A DNA stretch of 64,000 nucleotides from Bacteroidales bacterium UBA6267 (GCA_002440745.1 DJVB01000044.1:78734-142733), one strand, 5' to 3'. Shown: positions 26,051-35,849, counted from the stretch's first letter. Numbers and translations are program-made. Notes: generated from the sequence alone by a model not told the origin.

Positions 26051-28183
26051 ATGAGACCAAAATTTTCAAAAGAACCCATAGTTTCAGCGAAGGCTGTTGA
26101 AGAGGATTTCGACTCGGGAAATGTTCTTGAAACTGCCGAAAAAATCGCTGTTAAACCTAAATATACCTTGGCTGACCTCAAAGGGTTAGAGCATTTAAAC
26201 TATGCCGCCGGTATTGAACCTTTTCTGCGCGGGCCTTATTCTACAATGTATGTTTTGCGCCCGTGGACTATTCGGCAATATGCAGGTTTTAGCACCGCCG
26301 AAGAATCCAATGCCTTTTACCGCCGCAACTTGGCAGCAGGTCAAAAAGGTCTTTCTGTTGCATTCGACTTAGCCACACATCGCGGCTACGACTCCGACCA
26401 CGAAAGAGTTGTGGGTGACGTAGGTAAAGCCGGCGTAGCTATCGACTCAATCCTCGATATGCAAATCCTTTTCGATCAGATTCCTTTAGATCAAATGTCG
26501 GTTTCGATGACCATGAACGGCGCAGTACTTCCGGTGATGGCTTTTTATATTGTCGCTGCCGAAGAACAAGGGGTTTCCATCGAAAAACTCAGCGGAACCA
26601 TCCAAAATGATATTCTGAAAGAGTTCATGGTCCGAAATACCTATATCTATCCTCCCGAAATTTCCATGCGTATCATTTCGGATATCTTTGAGTTTACTTC
26701 GCAAAAAATGCCGAAATTCAACAGCATCAGTATCAGCGGATACCACATGCAGGAGGCCGGTGCTACTGCCGATATTGAACTGGCTTACACACTCGCAGAC
26801 GGATTAGAATACCTTCGTGCAGGAGTAAAAGCAGGTCTCGATATTGATAAATTTGCCCCTCGTCTTAGCTTTTTCTGGGGAATCGGAATGAACCATTTTA
26901 TGGAGATTGCTAAAATGCGTGCCGCTCGGATGCTTTGGGCGAAAATCGTAAAATCGTTCAATCCGAAAAGTGATAAATCTATGGCTTTACGGACTCACTG
27001 CCAAACATCCGGTTGGAGTCTCACAGAGCAAGACCCTTTCAATAATGTAACCCGAACTTGCGTTGAAGCTTTGGCCGCTGCTTTAGGTCATACCCAATCT
27101 CTTCACACCAATGCCCTCGATGAGGCCATTGCGTTACCTACTGATTTCTCGGCGCGTATTGCTCGAAATACACAAATTTATATTCAGCAGGAAACAGATG
27201 TTACACGTGCAATCGATCCTTGGGCCGGCAGTTATTATATCGAAAAATTGACTGATGAGCTGGCTCAAAAAGCTTGGGAACATATTCAGGAAATTGAATC
27301 TTTAGGCGGGATGGCGAAAGCTATTGAAACCGGAATTCCAAAAATGCGTATCGAAGAGGCTGCAGCGCGCAAACAAGCCCGTATAGACAGTGGCAAAGAG
27401 ACCATCGTTGGGGTTAATAAATACCGTTTGGAAAAAGAAGACCCCATCGAAACCCTTGAAGTGGATAATACTGCTGTGCGTTTGTCGCAAATTGAGCGCT
27501 TAAAGAAATTGAAGACAGAGAGAAATCAAGCTGAGGTTGATGCTGCATTGGAAGCTATCACACACGCAGCCGAAACCGGTGAAGGTAATTTGCTTGCCCT
27601 CGCTGTGGATGCCGCTCGCAAAAGGGCTTCTCTCGGCGAAATAAGTTTTGCTATTGAAAAAGTTAAAGGGAGATATAAAGCTGTGATTAGAAGTATTTCC
27701 GGAGTTTATTCTTCCGAGTCGAAGGATGATTCCAAATTTGATGAGGCTTGTCAACTTGCTGACAAATTTGCCGAAATGAGTGGTCGCCGTCCTCGGATAA
27801 TGGTGGCTAAAATGGGGCAAGATGGTCATGACAGGGGTGCTAAAGTGGTGAGCACAGGCTATGCCGACATTGGCTTCGATGTGGATATTGGACCACTTTT
27901 CCAAACTCCGGCTGAGGCTGCTCGCCAAGCTGTGGAAAATGATGTGCATATTCTTGGCGTAAGTTCTCTTGCTGCAGGTCATAAAACTTTGGTTCCACAA
28001 GTTATTGACGAATTGAAGAAGCTTGGCCGTGAGGATATTATGGTGATTGTGGGCGGAGTTATTCCTCCACAGGATTATCAATTCCTTTACGATGCCGGTG
28101 CAGTGGCAATCTTTGGCCCGGGAACAAAAATCGCAGAAGCTGCCATTCAAATGCTTCATATTCTGATTGATACAATCGAATAA
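26051..28183 (+). CDS. mutB: Methylmalonyl-CoA mutase large (catalytic, B12-binding) subunit
   Basis: The 710-aa catalytic alpha subunit has the TIM-barrel substrate domain ([53 protein letters not shown]) and the C-terminal cobalamin-binding domain. There [10 protein letters not shown] supplies the base-off His ligand (DxHxxG), followed by [16 protein letters not shown] and [12 protein letters not shown]. It uses adenosylcobalamin for radical rearrangement. No MeaB/ArgK GTPase gene follows, and the operon ends in a 13-bp terminator. In context it belongs to succinate-propionate metabolism with the carboxyltransferase at 9.9 kb. Confidence 0.97.
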   Translation: MRPKFSKEPIVSAKAVEEDFDSGNVLETAEKIAVKPKYTLADLKGLEHLNYAAGIEPFLRGPYSTMYVLRPWTIRQYAGFSTAEESNAFYRRNLAAGQKGLSVAFDLATHRGYDSDHERVVGDVGKAGVAIDSILDMQILFDQIPLDQMSVSMTMNGAVLPVMAFYIVAAEEQGVSIEKLSGTIQNDILKEFMVRNTYIYPPEISMRIISDIFEFTSQKMPKFNSISISGYHMQEAGATADIELAYTLADGLEYLRAGVKAGLDIDKFAPRLSFFWGIGMNHFMEIAKMRAARMLWAKIVKSFNPKSDKSMALRTHCQTSGWSLTEQDPFNNVTRTCVEALAAALGHTQSLHTNALDEAIALPTDFSARIARNTQIYIQQETDVTRAIDPWAGSYYIEKLTDELAQKAWEHIQEIESLGGMAKAIETGIPKMRIEEAAARKQARIDSGKETIVGVNKYRLEKEDPIETLEVDNTAVRLSQIERLKKLKTERNQAEVDAALEAITHAAETGEGNLLALAVDAARKRASLGEISFAIEKVKGRYKAVIRSISGVYSSESKDDSKFDEACQLADKFAEMSGRRPRIMVAKMGQDGHDRGAKVVSTGYADIGFDVDIGPLFQTPAEAARQAVENDVHILGVSSLAAGHKTLVPQVIDELKKLGREDIMVIVGGVIPPQDYQFLYDAGAVAIFGPGTKIAEAAIQMLHILIDTIE

Positions 28184-28199
28184 GATTAACCTAACATAA

Positions 28200-28246
28200 A
28201 AAATGTCCTGAATTAGGTTGAACGAAAACCTTTTTCAGGACATTTT
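28200..28246. terminator. Bidirectional terminator between mutB and the DUF4301 gene
   Basis: A 13-bp perfect stem AAAATGTCCTGAA/TTCAGGACATTTT (28200-28212, 28234-28246) contains an inner AGGTT/AACCT stem. A and T tracts on both sides let it serve both convergent genes. Confidence 0.88.
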
Positions 28247-28268
28247 AATTTATACAAATAATAATAAC

Positions 28269-29810
28269 CTATTGATGCTGAGGGCGTAAAAGGTCGTTAA
28301 TGGTTTTTACCGGACTGAAAGTCGTAATGGGCACTTCCACAAAGATTGTAATCCAGTCGGCCATAGCACCATTCCATAATCCGGGCAATTCTTGGGCTTT
28401 CAAATCGCGGCCATCTTTGGACTTAATGCTGATAAAACCTGTTTCAGGATCCACAAATTCCGCAAGATCGAATTTTTCATCCTGAAAATCCCTGACACCA
28501 CAAACTAAGTCAACCGGATTGAAATGTGTCGATTGCTTTAAAATCTCCACTTGCTTCGCATTGCTCATATCAATTTGCGATCCTTCTACAATTTGCAAAG
28601 TCACTTGACCATCTTTTTCCACTAAGAAAGGACCTCCTCCCGGCTCACCTTCATTTTTCACCATTCCGCAAACCCGAATAGGCCGGTTGAAAAGGGTGTA
28701 AAGTAAATCAATTTTCTCCATGCGAATCATACTATCCCACTCGTTGCCAATATATTGAGTGAGTTCTTTTCCGGCAAAATCCCGCATGGCTTCTAAATCA
28801 TCATCCATCAGATTTGCTTCGTCTAAAAGCTCCAAATATTCGAAAATTTGAGATTGTAGTTGAATGAGTAACCCCCCCAAAACTTTCTTAAAATAATAAG
28901 TGTCGTTGCGCAAATGGTCGGGAGCAATATTGTCGATATTTTTGATGAAAATGATGTCTTCTTCTAACTCGTTGAGATTTTCGATTAAAGCACCATGTCC
29001 GGCAGGGCGAAAGAGTAAGCTGCCATCTGCATTGCGGAAAGGATTATTCTCCAAATCCACAGCAATTGTGTCGGTTGAAGGCTTTTGGATGCTGCTTTCT
29101 ACAACGAACTTCATCCCTGAAAGCGCTTCGTATTTTTTTATTAGTCGATCAAATTCTATACGGAAAAGCTCCTGATGCTCCGGTGAAACTGTGAAGTGCA
29201 TTTTGACGATTCCATTTTCGGAGCTTGCATAATGCCAGCCTTCTAAGAAATGCTCCTCAAGTGCAAGTCGGCCACCTTCAGGATAACTATGAAACAATAG
29301 CAGACCTTTTGGTAAATTGCCGTAGTTCAGACCTTTTGGCGTTAAAAAATATTCTAAAATCACGTCATATTTTTCTTCAAGGAGTAAATCTTCTAACGAG
29401 AAACCTGCCTCTTCCAAAATGGTTTTTAGCTGAGGATAAAAGGCAAATTTCCGGATAGAGTTGAAAAAGTTCCAGGGAGAATTAAATCCTTTGTCGGAGA
29501 GCAACTCAGCCGCCGGAATACCGCTTTTGATTTTTTCAAGAAATTCAAATAACGCTTTGAACATGCGACTCGCTGCACCCGAAGCAGGAACAAATTTTAC
29601 TGCTGTTCGGCTTTGCATTTCCACTTCAAAAAGGTGAACAAGCGCCTCAGCATCGGCCTCATCGAGCACCTTTAATCCGTTGTCCGGTGTGGCAGCCGAT
29701 ACCAAATTGACAAAATCATAGCCTCTCTTAAAATCAGCTATCTGCTTTTCTACCAATTCTTTACTAATTCCCTTTTCCTTAAGCTGGTCTAAATCACTCT
29801 CTTGAAACAT
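28269..29810 (-). CDS. DUF4301 family protein
   Basis: The 513-aa cytoplasmic protein carries the DUF4301 hallmark VKFVPASGAASRMFKALFEF near residue 75, which resembles the nucleotide-binding loop of sugar nucleotidyltransferases. Long conserved stretches follow (LLFHSYPEGGRLALEEHF, NPFRNADGSLLFRPAGHGALIENLN, NRPIRVCGMVKNEGEPGGGPF). The nucleotidyltransferase relation is an inference; no substrate is known to me. A -7 box TAATTTTG is at 29841-29834. It converges on mutB across a shared terminator. Confidence 0.8.
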   Translation of the reverse strand: MFQESDLDQLKEKGISKELVEKQIADFKRGYDFVNLVSAATPDNGLKVLDEADAEALVHLFEVEMQSRTAVKFVPASGAASRMFKALFEFLEKIKSGIPAAELLSDKGFNSPWNFFNSIRKFAFYPQLKTILEEAGFSLEDLLLEEKYDVILEYFLTPKGLNYGNLPKGLLLFHSYPEGGRLALEEHFLEGWHYASSENGIVKMHFTVSPEHQELFRIEFDRLIKKYEALSGMKFVVESSIQKPSTDTIAVDLENNPFRNADGSLLFRPAGHGALIENLNELEEDIIFIKNIDNIAPDHLRNDTYYFKKVLGGLLIQLQSQIFEYLELLDEANLMDDDLEAMRDFAGKELTQYIGNEWDSMIRMEKIDLLYTLFNRPIRVCGMVKNEGEPGGGPFLVEKDGQVTLQIVEGSQIDMSNAKQVEILKQSTHFNPVDLVCGVRDFQDEKFDLAEFVDPETGFISIKSKDGRDLKAQELPGLWNGAMADWITIFVEVPITTFSPVKTINDLLRPQHQ

Positions 29811-29891
29811 AGATTTTAGTTTAAATTTAACGACAAAATTATATTCATTTAAAACGCACCTAAATTAAAAAAATATTAAGAATGGAGAAGA

Positions 29892-29954
29892 TGTTTGTTG
29901 TTTTTTGTTTTTTGATTTGTTTGTTGTTTTTTGTTTGTTGTTTTTTGTTGGTTC
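29892..29954. repeat. Low-complexity TTTGTTGTTTTTTG tandem tract
   Basis: The unit TTTGTTGTTTTTTG recurs at least three times with short variants, making a G/T-only stretch on the plus strand. It is non-coding and upstream of the DUF4301 promoter. Confidence 0.7.
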
Positions 29955-30001
29955 TCACTTCGTCATTTGAAATTCATTATTTTCACTCTTCACTTTTGAT
30001 T

Positions 30002-30080
30002 CTATAATAATTTCACCCCTTCGGGGTTTTGATGTTGTTTTACTTTGATATACCTATAATAATTTCACCCCTTCGGGGTT
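30002..30080. repeat. Two identical 27-nt copies carrying a UUCG hairpin
   Basis: Identical 27-nt sequences occupy 30002-30028 and 30054-30080 (period 52). Each ends in ACCCC-TTCG-GGGT, a hairpin with a UUCG tetraloop, preceded by CTATAATAATTTC. Read on the minus strand this is the kind of repeat that yields spurious ORF ends such as NPEGVKLL in this phylum. Confidence 0.75.
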
Positions 30081-30112
30081 GGTTCTTGTATTCTCAATAA
30101 AATACTTACAAC

Positions 30113-30245
30113 TGCGCCATACTCCATGCGCCATGCGCCTTGCCTTCTTTCCTCTGACTTCTTTCCTCTGACCTCTGACTTCTGTCCTCTGCTCCATGCT
30201 CCTTGCGCCATGCTCCTTGCGCCATGCTCCATGCACCATGCTCTT
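30113..30245. repeat. Degenerate short-unit repeat block
   Basis: Interspersed units resembling GCTCCTTGCGCCAT and TTTCCTCTGACTTC are repeated in about 130 nt. The block is open in several frames but has repeat-driven composition (runs such as HAPC/LLAPC), so I treat the ORFs there as artefacts. Confidence 0.65.
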
Positions 30246-30339
30246 TTGTCTTCCGTTGCACGGGTTGGCTTTTTGAAATTTGTAATTTATATTTATAAAA
30301 CCGTCTTTCTTCCTACTTTTGCGGCTTATGTGATTTTTT

Positions 30340-31668
30340 ATGATGTCTTTCTTTAAAAATATCGAAACGATTCGGATTGGTTCCTTAGAAATAAAAACGA
30401 TCAATTTGTTTTTGTTTTTATTGACTTTAGCCATTATCATTGAGCGTGCTTTTATCATCGGTCATGACGTGAATGTGTATCTGTTTGCTTCCAAGCAAAT
30501 ACTCAATGGTGAGGATATTTATTCCGGTAATCCTTATAATTTTTATCTCTATAGCCCATTATTTGCGCTGATATTGAGTCCGTTGTCCTTTCTTAATATG
30601 AATGTGGCAAGGGTTTTCTTTGCTTTGCTCAATCTGTTTCTCACCCTACGTATGTGGCAGATTTTGCTAAAGCTTACCCGACAGTCTGTTTCTTTGACTA
30701 ATCGGCAAATCAAGTTATGGAATTTGTTTGTTTTTGTTATTTCTATTGGATTTTTAATGCACAATATCAACCTTGGCCAAATCACTATTTTGATTTTATG
30801 GCTCACCATTGAGTCGCTTTATCAAGTTTTATTTAAAAAACGACTTTGGCTTGGTGCCATTTTATTGGTAATGGGAATCAATATCAAGATTATTCCACTC
30901 TTAGCTCTGTTTTATATTTTTGTGAAAGGGAGATTTAAAGCTTCTTTTCTTGTCGGTGGATTTGTTGTGATAAGCCTGTTTTTACCGTCAGTTTTTATCG
31001 GATTCAACTATAATAATACGCTTTTAGAAAATTGGGCGCAGACCATCAATCCGGGTAAGGAAAAATATGTGTTTGAGAACAATGGCGGCACTCAGTCTTT
31101 AAATGCGGTCCTTCCGGCCTACTTCTATGATTTCAACGACCGACAAGAAGCCCCTGCAGGTTTGCCGCGCTTAATATATTCCGTTGATTATCACGTATTA
31201 GTAGTTGTTCTTCAGGGTCTTCGTTTGCTTTTTGTGGGAATTATGGTTTGGGTTGTTCTGATGCAAAACCGCAAGAAAAATCCCAACTCACTTTTTTTCC
31301 TTCATCAACTTGGGCTTTTAGGTTTAACCACCGCGATAATTTTTCCACATCAGCAAAAATACGCCATGCTCTATTTTGTGCCGGCTGGTGCTTACATGAT
31401 TTTATTTATCTTGGGGGTTGTTTATAATCTTAGTCAAACTTCTGTGAAACTGAAACTTACTGCATTTTTTGCCGCATTATTGATGTGGATTCTCGCTACA
31501 ATGGGAAGGGATGTTTATGGCGATTTAATGGTCAATATATCAGATTATTATCATTTTGTCGGAGTGAATAATTTGATATTTTTTGTTTTTCTTTTATGTA
31601 TTCAACCTGAAACCATTCTTAAAATCTTCGATAAACCTGCAAATTTGAGTAAAGATGAAATTGACTGA
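30340..31668 (+). CDS. Polytopic membrane glycosyltransferase-like protein (GT87/DUF2029 type)
   Basis: The 442-aa protein has about ten hydrophobic helices. The first extracytoplasmic loop reads GHDVNVYLFASKQILNGEDIYS and is followed by YSPLFALILSPLSFL, the DUF2029/GT87 pattern in which an Asp in this loop is essential in polyprenyl-phosphate-dependent alpha-mannosyltransferases. It probably adds a sugar to a cell-envelope glycan on the outer face of the inner membrane. The -7 box TACTTTTG at 30314-30321 gives only about a 15-nt leader; ATG 30343 is an equally possible start. It overlaps the next gene by 14 nt. Confidence 0.75.
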   Translation: MMSFFKNIETIRIGSLEIKTINLFLFLLTLAIIIERAFIIGHDVNVYLFASKQILNGEDIYSGNPYNFYLYSPLFALILSPLSFLNMNVARVFFALLNLFLTLRMWQILLKLTRQSVSLTNRQIKLWNLFVFVISIGFLMHNINLGQITILILWLTIESLYQVLFKKRLWLGAILLVMGINIKIIPLLALFYIFVKGRFKASFLVGGFVVISLFLPSVFIGFNYNNTLLENWAQTINPGKEKYVFENNGGTQSLNAVLPAYFYDFNDRQEAPAGLPRLIYSVDYHVLVVVLQGLRLLFVGIMVWVVLMQNRKKNPNSLFFLHQLGLLGLTTAIIFPHQQKYAMLYFVPAGAYMILFILGVVYNLSQTSVKLKLTAFFAALLMWILATMGRDVYGDLMVNISDYYHFVGVNNLIFFVFLLCIQPETILKIFDKPANLSKDEID

Positions 31669-32152
31669 AAAAGACAGGCAAGAACTTAAACTTCAATGCC
31701 GAATGGGATATATAATTGGAGGGTTGTTTGTTTTACTACTACTTTCATTTTTCCTATTCTATCATTTTGTGTTAAACTATTTTACAGAATTACAGTGGAT
31801 TATACTGATTCCAACAGCCATATTTATTGGAGGTTTTTTAATCATGTTTTTGATTAATCGCAAGTACTATATTGATTTAAGAAACGAACGGAAGGAAATT
31901 ATTTTGAAGGTTTTGGATCAGAAAATTGAAACCAAAGATTATGAGCCCGGTTCCGGTGGACGCTATCGGGAAATGAACTCTTTTATGCGATATGATTTCA
32001 TAGTGGATAATGTGCGTTATCGTGTTGATAAGGAGCTTTTTGAAAAATGCGAAGAGGGTGAAATGATAGAATTTAATTCTGCTAAAACAAGTAATCACCT
32101 GCTGGGCATCACAAAATCACAGAGGGGAATTAGAAAGGAAGGGAAAATCTAA
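31655..32152 (+). CDS. Two-helix membrane protein, unknown function
   Basis: The 165-aa protein has two transmembrane segments (YIIGGLFVLLLLSFFLFYHFVL and WIILIPTAIFIGGFLIMFLI) and then a soluble C-terminal domain of about 95 residues with a conserved-looking core (YEPGSGGRYREMNSFMRYDF, VDNVRYRVDKELFEKCEEG). The domain resembles a small beta-rich OB/SH3-like module, but I do not recognise a family. Its start overlaps the GT87-like gene by 14 nt, so the two are probably translated together. Confidence 0.6.
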   Translation: MKLTEKDRQELKLQCRMGYIIGGLFVLLLLSFFLFYHFVLNYFTELQWIILIPTAIFIGGFLIMFLINRKYYIDLRNERKEIILKVLDQKIETKDYEPGSGGRYREMNSFMRYDFIVDNVRYRVDKELFEKCEEGEMIEFNSAKTSNHLLGITKSQRGIRKEGKI

Positions 32153-32228
32153 TACTTATCATTTCTTTATTATAAATTCAATTTCAAAGAGTTATATTTG
32201 CAGTCCAAACCCATCAAACCTTTTAGAC

Positions 32229-32942
32229 ATGAGTAAAAACTTTCAATTCGAATCATTTAGCATCATTACTAAGGAAGAACGCGTGCAGTCGCTTTCTCAC
32301 AGTATCATTCCCAACACCTTTGCCCTCGAAATCATCACACCTTTGCCCGGTTATTATGGCGCTGAGTACTTGATTAGTCGTGAAATTCCGGGGCATGTCA
32401 TCCTTATGACTAAAGATTATCTTCATTTTGAAGAATTTTACCGCTTGCTTCGTAAAATGAAAGCTTACTTGAATTTTAGTTTTGATGCCAGCCTTTCAAG
32501 TGTCGAAATTCATAATCACCGTTTTCATGGAATTCGGGTAAGAGATATCGACAGTTATCAAAACCTTGGTGAGCTTCAAAGAGCCTTTGCTTCTGAAGGT
32601 ATTCTAATGGCTAAACCGCGAAAGGTGACCGATTTAGCTTTGATTCGTATCAAAAAATTCTTAAGGCTTAGCAGTGAGGTTGAGGGTGTTTATCACGACC
32701 GTGAAACCACTGATTATCACTATGTTGTTATACAAAATTCGGTTTCTTGGAAGCTCTTCGAAAAAGTAACCCATCGCATCCGTAATAATCATCCTGAGTT
32801 GAAATACGATGTAGCTTTGGGGGTATTATTTCGCAGCGGAGATTTGCAGGATGTAATACGAATTTATGGTGAAAATTTATCTCTGAAAACTTTGCAAGAC
32901 ATACAATATCAGTATATTAAAGCTCTTTCAGAACATATATAG
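32229..32942 (+). CDS. Conserved-looking cytoplasmic protein, unknown function
   Basis: The 237-aa soluble protein has no signal peptide or membrane segment. It has a mixed alpha/beta pattern (FALEIITPLPGYYGAEYLISREI, GVYHDRETTDYHYVVIQNSVSWKLFEKV) and many His/Arg/Tyr. It has its own -7 box TATATTTG at 32193-32200. I cannot assign a family. Charge distribution and good codon usage make it a real gene. Confidence 0.6.
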   Translation: MSKNFQFESFSIITKEERVQSLSHSIIPNTFALEIITPLPGYYGAEYLISREIPGHVILMTKDYLHFEEFYRLLRKMKAYLNFSFDASLSSVEIHNHRFHGIRVRDIDSYQNLGELQRAFASEGILMAKPRKVTDLALIRIKKFLRLSSEVEGVYHDRETTDYHYVVIQNSVSWKLFEKVTHRIRNNHPELKYDVALGVLFRSGDLQDVIRIYGENLSLKTLQDIQYQYIKALSEHI

Positions 32943-33068
32943 TTTTTCTAAGGCTAACTTTCAGAGCGTATATTTTTTCTACTACACCATTAGCTTTTTG
33001 AGCTTTGTGGGTTGTGAAAATGGTTGCAAAAACACTATTAGAATTTGTTACCTTTGCCGCCCAATTTA

Positions 33069-33140
33069 GGCCCCATAGTTCAATGGATAGAATTTCAGAT
33101 TCCGGTTCTGACGATTTGGGTTCGAGTCCCGATGGGGTCA
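33069..33140 (+). tRNA. tRNA-Arg, anticodon CCG
   Basis: The cloverleaf folds fully. It has a 7-bp acceptor stem (GGCCCCA with TGGGGTC, one G-U), a 4-bp D stem, the anticodon stem TCAGA/TCTGA with loop TTCCGGT (anticodon CCG, reads CGG), a 4-nt variable loop, a 5-bp T stem with TTCGAGT loop, and discriminator A. CCA is not encoded. A -7 box TACCTTTG lies at 33049-33056, 12 nt upstream. Confidence 0.95.
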
Positions 33141-33237
33141 CTAAGAGAGCAATTTATAAAAATTGCTTTTTTTGTTTGAATTATTGAGATTATAGAAATG
33201 ATAGATTCTCTTAAAAAATTATGCTTTGCGGAGCTTT

Positions 33238-34362
33238 CTACTGCATTTTATTGGCATATTCTTTTCTGTTTAATTTATTATTTCTCAAGTCGATATATTT
33301 TTTTTCCGCATAATATTCCCTCATGATTTGGTTAAAAGTTTCCTCAACTGAAATAATTTTCTCAGCTAAGTAAGCATTCGTGCCGGCAAAGGAAAATCCA
33401 TTATCAAAATTTCCTTCAGCTGCATTGAACAAAGCTTCGGCTATACAAAACGGGACTTTCTTATAATCACAAGTTTTTAAGCATTTCCACGGACAGTTTA
33501 CAGGTTTTGTTTTTCCATTTTGAATATCTTTTACAAAATCATTAGTTATAACTCTTCCCGGCAAACCAACCGGACTGTCAATCAGGGTGATATCGTTTTT
33601 TGTACTTTTAATATAATTTAGTTTGAACTTTTCGGAAACATCACATTCATTAGTAGTAACGAATCTTGTACCCATTTTCACTCCTTTGGCTCCTGCTTCC
33701 ATCACTTCATAAATATCTTTTCCTGTATAAACTCCTCCTCCGGCTATTACGGGTATTTCAATATTGTATTGATATTCAAACGCTTCTATTTCTTTAACAG
33801 TTTCCTTTACTATTTTTATCAATGAATTTTGTGGTAATAGAACATCCTCTTTTTTGAACGCTACATGACCACCACAAAGTGGCCCTTCCACCACAATCGC
33901 GTCTGGCACTCTATCATATTTCTCCGACCAATATTTAAAAATGAGTTTGGCTGCTCGCGCCGACGACACTTTAGGAACAAATTTGGTCTGAGAGTTTTCT
34001 ATCCCTTCAGGCAGCTTCAAGAATAATCCGGCACCAACAAATACGATGTCCACTTTTTCTTCAATAGAAATGTGCAAAAGATCCTCGAAGTCGGTAACTG
34101 CCAACATAATATTTACGCCTATTACACCCGCAGTTTTTTCTCTGGCCTTTCTTATTTCCTTCCGTAAAGCGATTTTATTGCTTTCTCTAAAATTTTTTCG
34201 GTATCCCGGTACTTTCATACCAATTCCAACAGCCGAAATTACGCCAATTCCACCCTCGTTTGCTACAGCAGATGCAAGTCCCGACAATGAAACACAAACA
34301 CCCATTCCTCCTTGAATTATTGGCAATTCCACCTTTAATCCTCCTATATTTAATGGTTTCAT
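33238..34362 (-). CDS. Nitronate monooxygenase / 2-nitropropane dioxygenase-like flavoprotein
   Basis: The 374-aa FMN-dependent TIM barrel has ELPIIQGGMGVCVSLSGLASAVANEGGIGVIS, VIGVNIMLAV, VFVGAGLF, VVEGPLCGGHVAF, IPVIAGGGVYTGKDI and GAKGVKMGTRFVTTNEC. It oxidises alkyl nitronates in characterised members; FabK-type enoyl-ACP reductases share the fold and cannot be excluded. The C-terminal third has a cysteine cluster (NCPWKCLKTCDYKKVPFC) that could bind metal. The start is set at 34362 (MKPLNIGG) because the -7 box TAGTTTTG is at 34420-34413. Confidence 0.85.
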   Translation of the reverse strand: MKPLNIGGLKVELPIIQGGMGVCVSLSGLASAVANEGGIGVISAVGIGMKVPGYRKNFRESNKIALRKEIRKAREKTAGVIGVNIMLAVTDFEDLLHISIEEKVDIVFVGAGLFLKLPEGIENSQTKFVPKVSSARAAKLIFKYWSEKYDRVPDAIVVEGPLCGGHVAFKKEDVLLPQNSLIKIVKETVKEIEAFEYQYNIEIPVIAGGGVYTGKDIYEVMEAGAKGVKMGTRFVTTNECDVSEKFKLNYIKSTKNDITLIDSPVGLPGRVITNDFVKDIQNGKTKPVNCPWKCLKTCDYKKVPFCIAEALFNAAEGNFDNGFSFAGTNAYLAEKIISVEETFNQIMREYYAEKKYIDLRNNKLNRKEYANKMQ

Positions 34363-34515
34363 ATCTAATACAATTGTTTGAATTTGAATAAATATAATTA
34401 TGAATAACACGACAAAACTAATTCAAGGATTTGGGGTTCGATAGAAAAAGGGATTTTCGAAATAAATTGGGGATAAAAACCGTTTTTGGGGGTCAAAAAT
34501 GGAATATAGGGGCGA

Positions 34516-35367
34516 TTAATTTAGTCGATTAAACTTTTCTTTAAAGACATCAATATATTTTTGTGATACTAAAGCCGGAAAATCCACCCCATTGAAGAAT
34601 AATTTATAGCCTAAAGAATTTCCCTCCACTTCGATTATTCGATTGGTATTTATTATGAATGATCTATGACATTTTAAAATAAAATCAAATTTTGATAACA
34701 ACTCTTCAACGTTTTTGAGTGAACTTCGTATCATTTGATTTTTAACAGCACCATCCCTTTCAAAAAATACTTCGATATAATTGTCGGCAGCTCGAATCAA
34801 AATTAGTGAACCTGCTTTAATGATTAGATTGTCGTTTTTATACTCTGAAACAAGATGGATTAAACTCTCTTTAAGCGTTTCATTTTCAATAAGTTTACTG
34901 TTCATCTTTCGCGCAGTTAACAGATGATCGCGCAGCAACCTATTATGATTGATAATTATTAAAGTGGCCACAGGTATAAAACCTAAGAACAATATCTTAC
35001 CAATGTCCATAATATCTAATATTATGATTCCGAACATCTTAGAATAAAAAAGATAGTAGTTCACCGAAATTGTCAACATCGACCAGATATTCCAAATTAT
35101 CTCACGTTTAATATTCCACACACTTGTGTCAAATAATTTTGGAAAAAGACTTGGTAGTATTATCAAATTGATTGTAAGTATGATAAATGTTGAAGCAACC
35201 AATCCTGCAAAAAGATAAATTATCTCCTTTTTGGAAAAGGAGCTTATTTCTAACGGTTGAAAAATCAAAATGAAACCTAAAACACCAAGGCTTATAAAAA
35301 GGATAATTTTGGAATTATGTCTTAAATCATCATTAAAAGGATAGGATTTCTTTAAAAAATTAAGCAT
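34516..35367 (-). CDS. Membrane-anchored LytTR DNA-binding regulator
   Basis: The 283-aa protein has four hydrophobic helices in residues 20-150 (IILFISLGVLGFILIF, IIYLFAGLVASTFIILTI, MLTISVNYYLF, ILFLGFIPVATLIII). A short coiled linker leads to a C-terminal LytTR domain (LILIRAADNYIEVFFERDG, QMIRSSLKNVEELLSKFDFILKCHRSFIINTNRI, YKLFFNGVDFPALVSQKY). LytTR domains bind direct repeats about one helical turn apart. There is no kinase or receiver, so it is a one-component sensor-regulator. A -7 box TATCTTTG lies at 35430-35423, about 50 nt upstream. Target genes are not apparent. Confidence 0.88.
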   Translation of the reverse strand: MLNFLKKSYPFNDDLRHNSKIILFISLGVLGFILIFQPLEISSFSKKEIIYLFAGLVASTFIILTINLIILPSLFPKLFDTSVWNIKREIIWNIWSMLTISVNYYLFYSKMFGIIILDIMDIGKILFLGFIPVATLIIINHNRLLRDHLLTARKMNSKLIENETLKESLIHLVSEYKNDNLIIKAGSLILIRAADNYIEVFFERDGAVKNQMIRSSLKNVEELLSKFDFILKCHRSFIINTNRIIEVEGNSLGYKLFFNGVDFPALVSQKYIDVFKEKFNRLN

Positions 35368-35849
35368 ATTTCCAGTTTAGATTTATTTGTAAATTCAAAG
35401 CTTTTTGCCATGATGTATATTGCAAAGATAGGCCAATCATATAAGGAAACTTCAATTATTGCTATAAATATGGACTTGACATAATTAAAAGTCGGCATTT
35501 GGTTTTAAAACTCTAATTTATAATCGTTTGAAAGTTCAAGATAGTTCCCAACCTCATATTACCTAATATATCGCTTGTTTTTTGTGATTTAATTGTGTAA
35601 AAGCTAAAATCTACCAAATATATAGGATAATTATAGTATAATCAGGAATTTACCTAATAGCACCTTAGTTTTAATGAGCTGTTCATAGAGCAAAATCATA
35701 CATTAATAAAAGGGACGCTATTCGATTTAAAAACTTAAAAAGAACCGAAAAACTTGTCATTTTGCTTTCTGCAATTTGCTCGGTAAGAGTTTAATTTTCA
35801 TTTCAACCTATTATTCTATTTTTGCAGCATAAATTGGCTTTTTTGGACT
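35368..35849. other. Intergenic stretch between divergent LytTR and YhiN-like genes
   Basis: It holds the LytTR-gene -7 box (35430-35423) and the flavoprotein -7 box TATTTTTG (35817-35824). The AT-rich middle 380 nt show no convincing ORF, hairpin or repeat. Confidence 0.5.

Noticed and set aside
27500..28159. 219-codon minus-strand open frame opposite mutB
   Set aside because: It lies wholly inside the conserved B12-binding domain of mutB and is rich in His/Ser/Cys, typical of an antisense shadow.
30002..30080. Repeats that could be mistaken for a short CRISPR array
   Set aside because: Only two units with a 25-nt spacer, each containing a terminator-like hairpin, and no cas genes nearby.
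30054..30458. Minus-strand 134-aa frame and plus-strand 76-aa frame through the repeat block
   Set aside because: Composition is driven by short repeats, there is no promoter or homology, and the frames overlap the GT87-like gene and its promoter.
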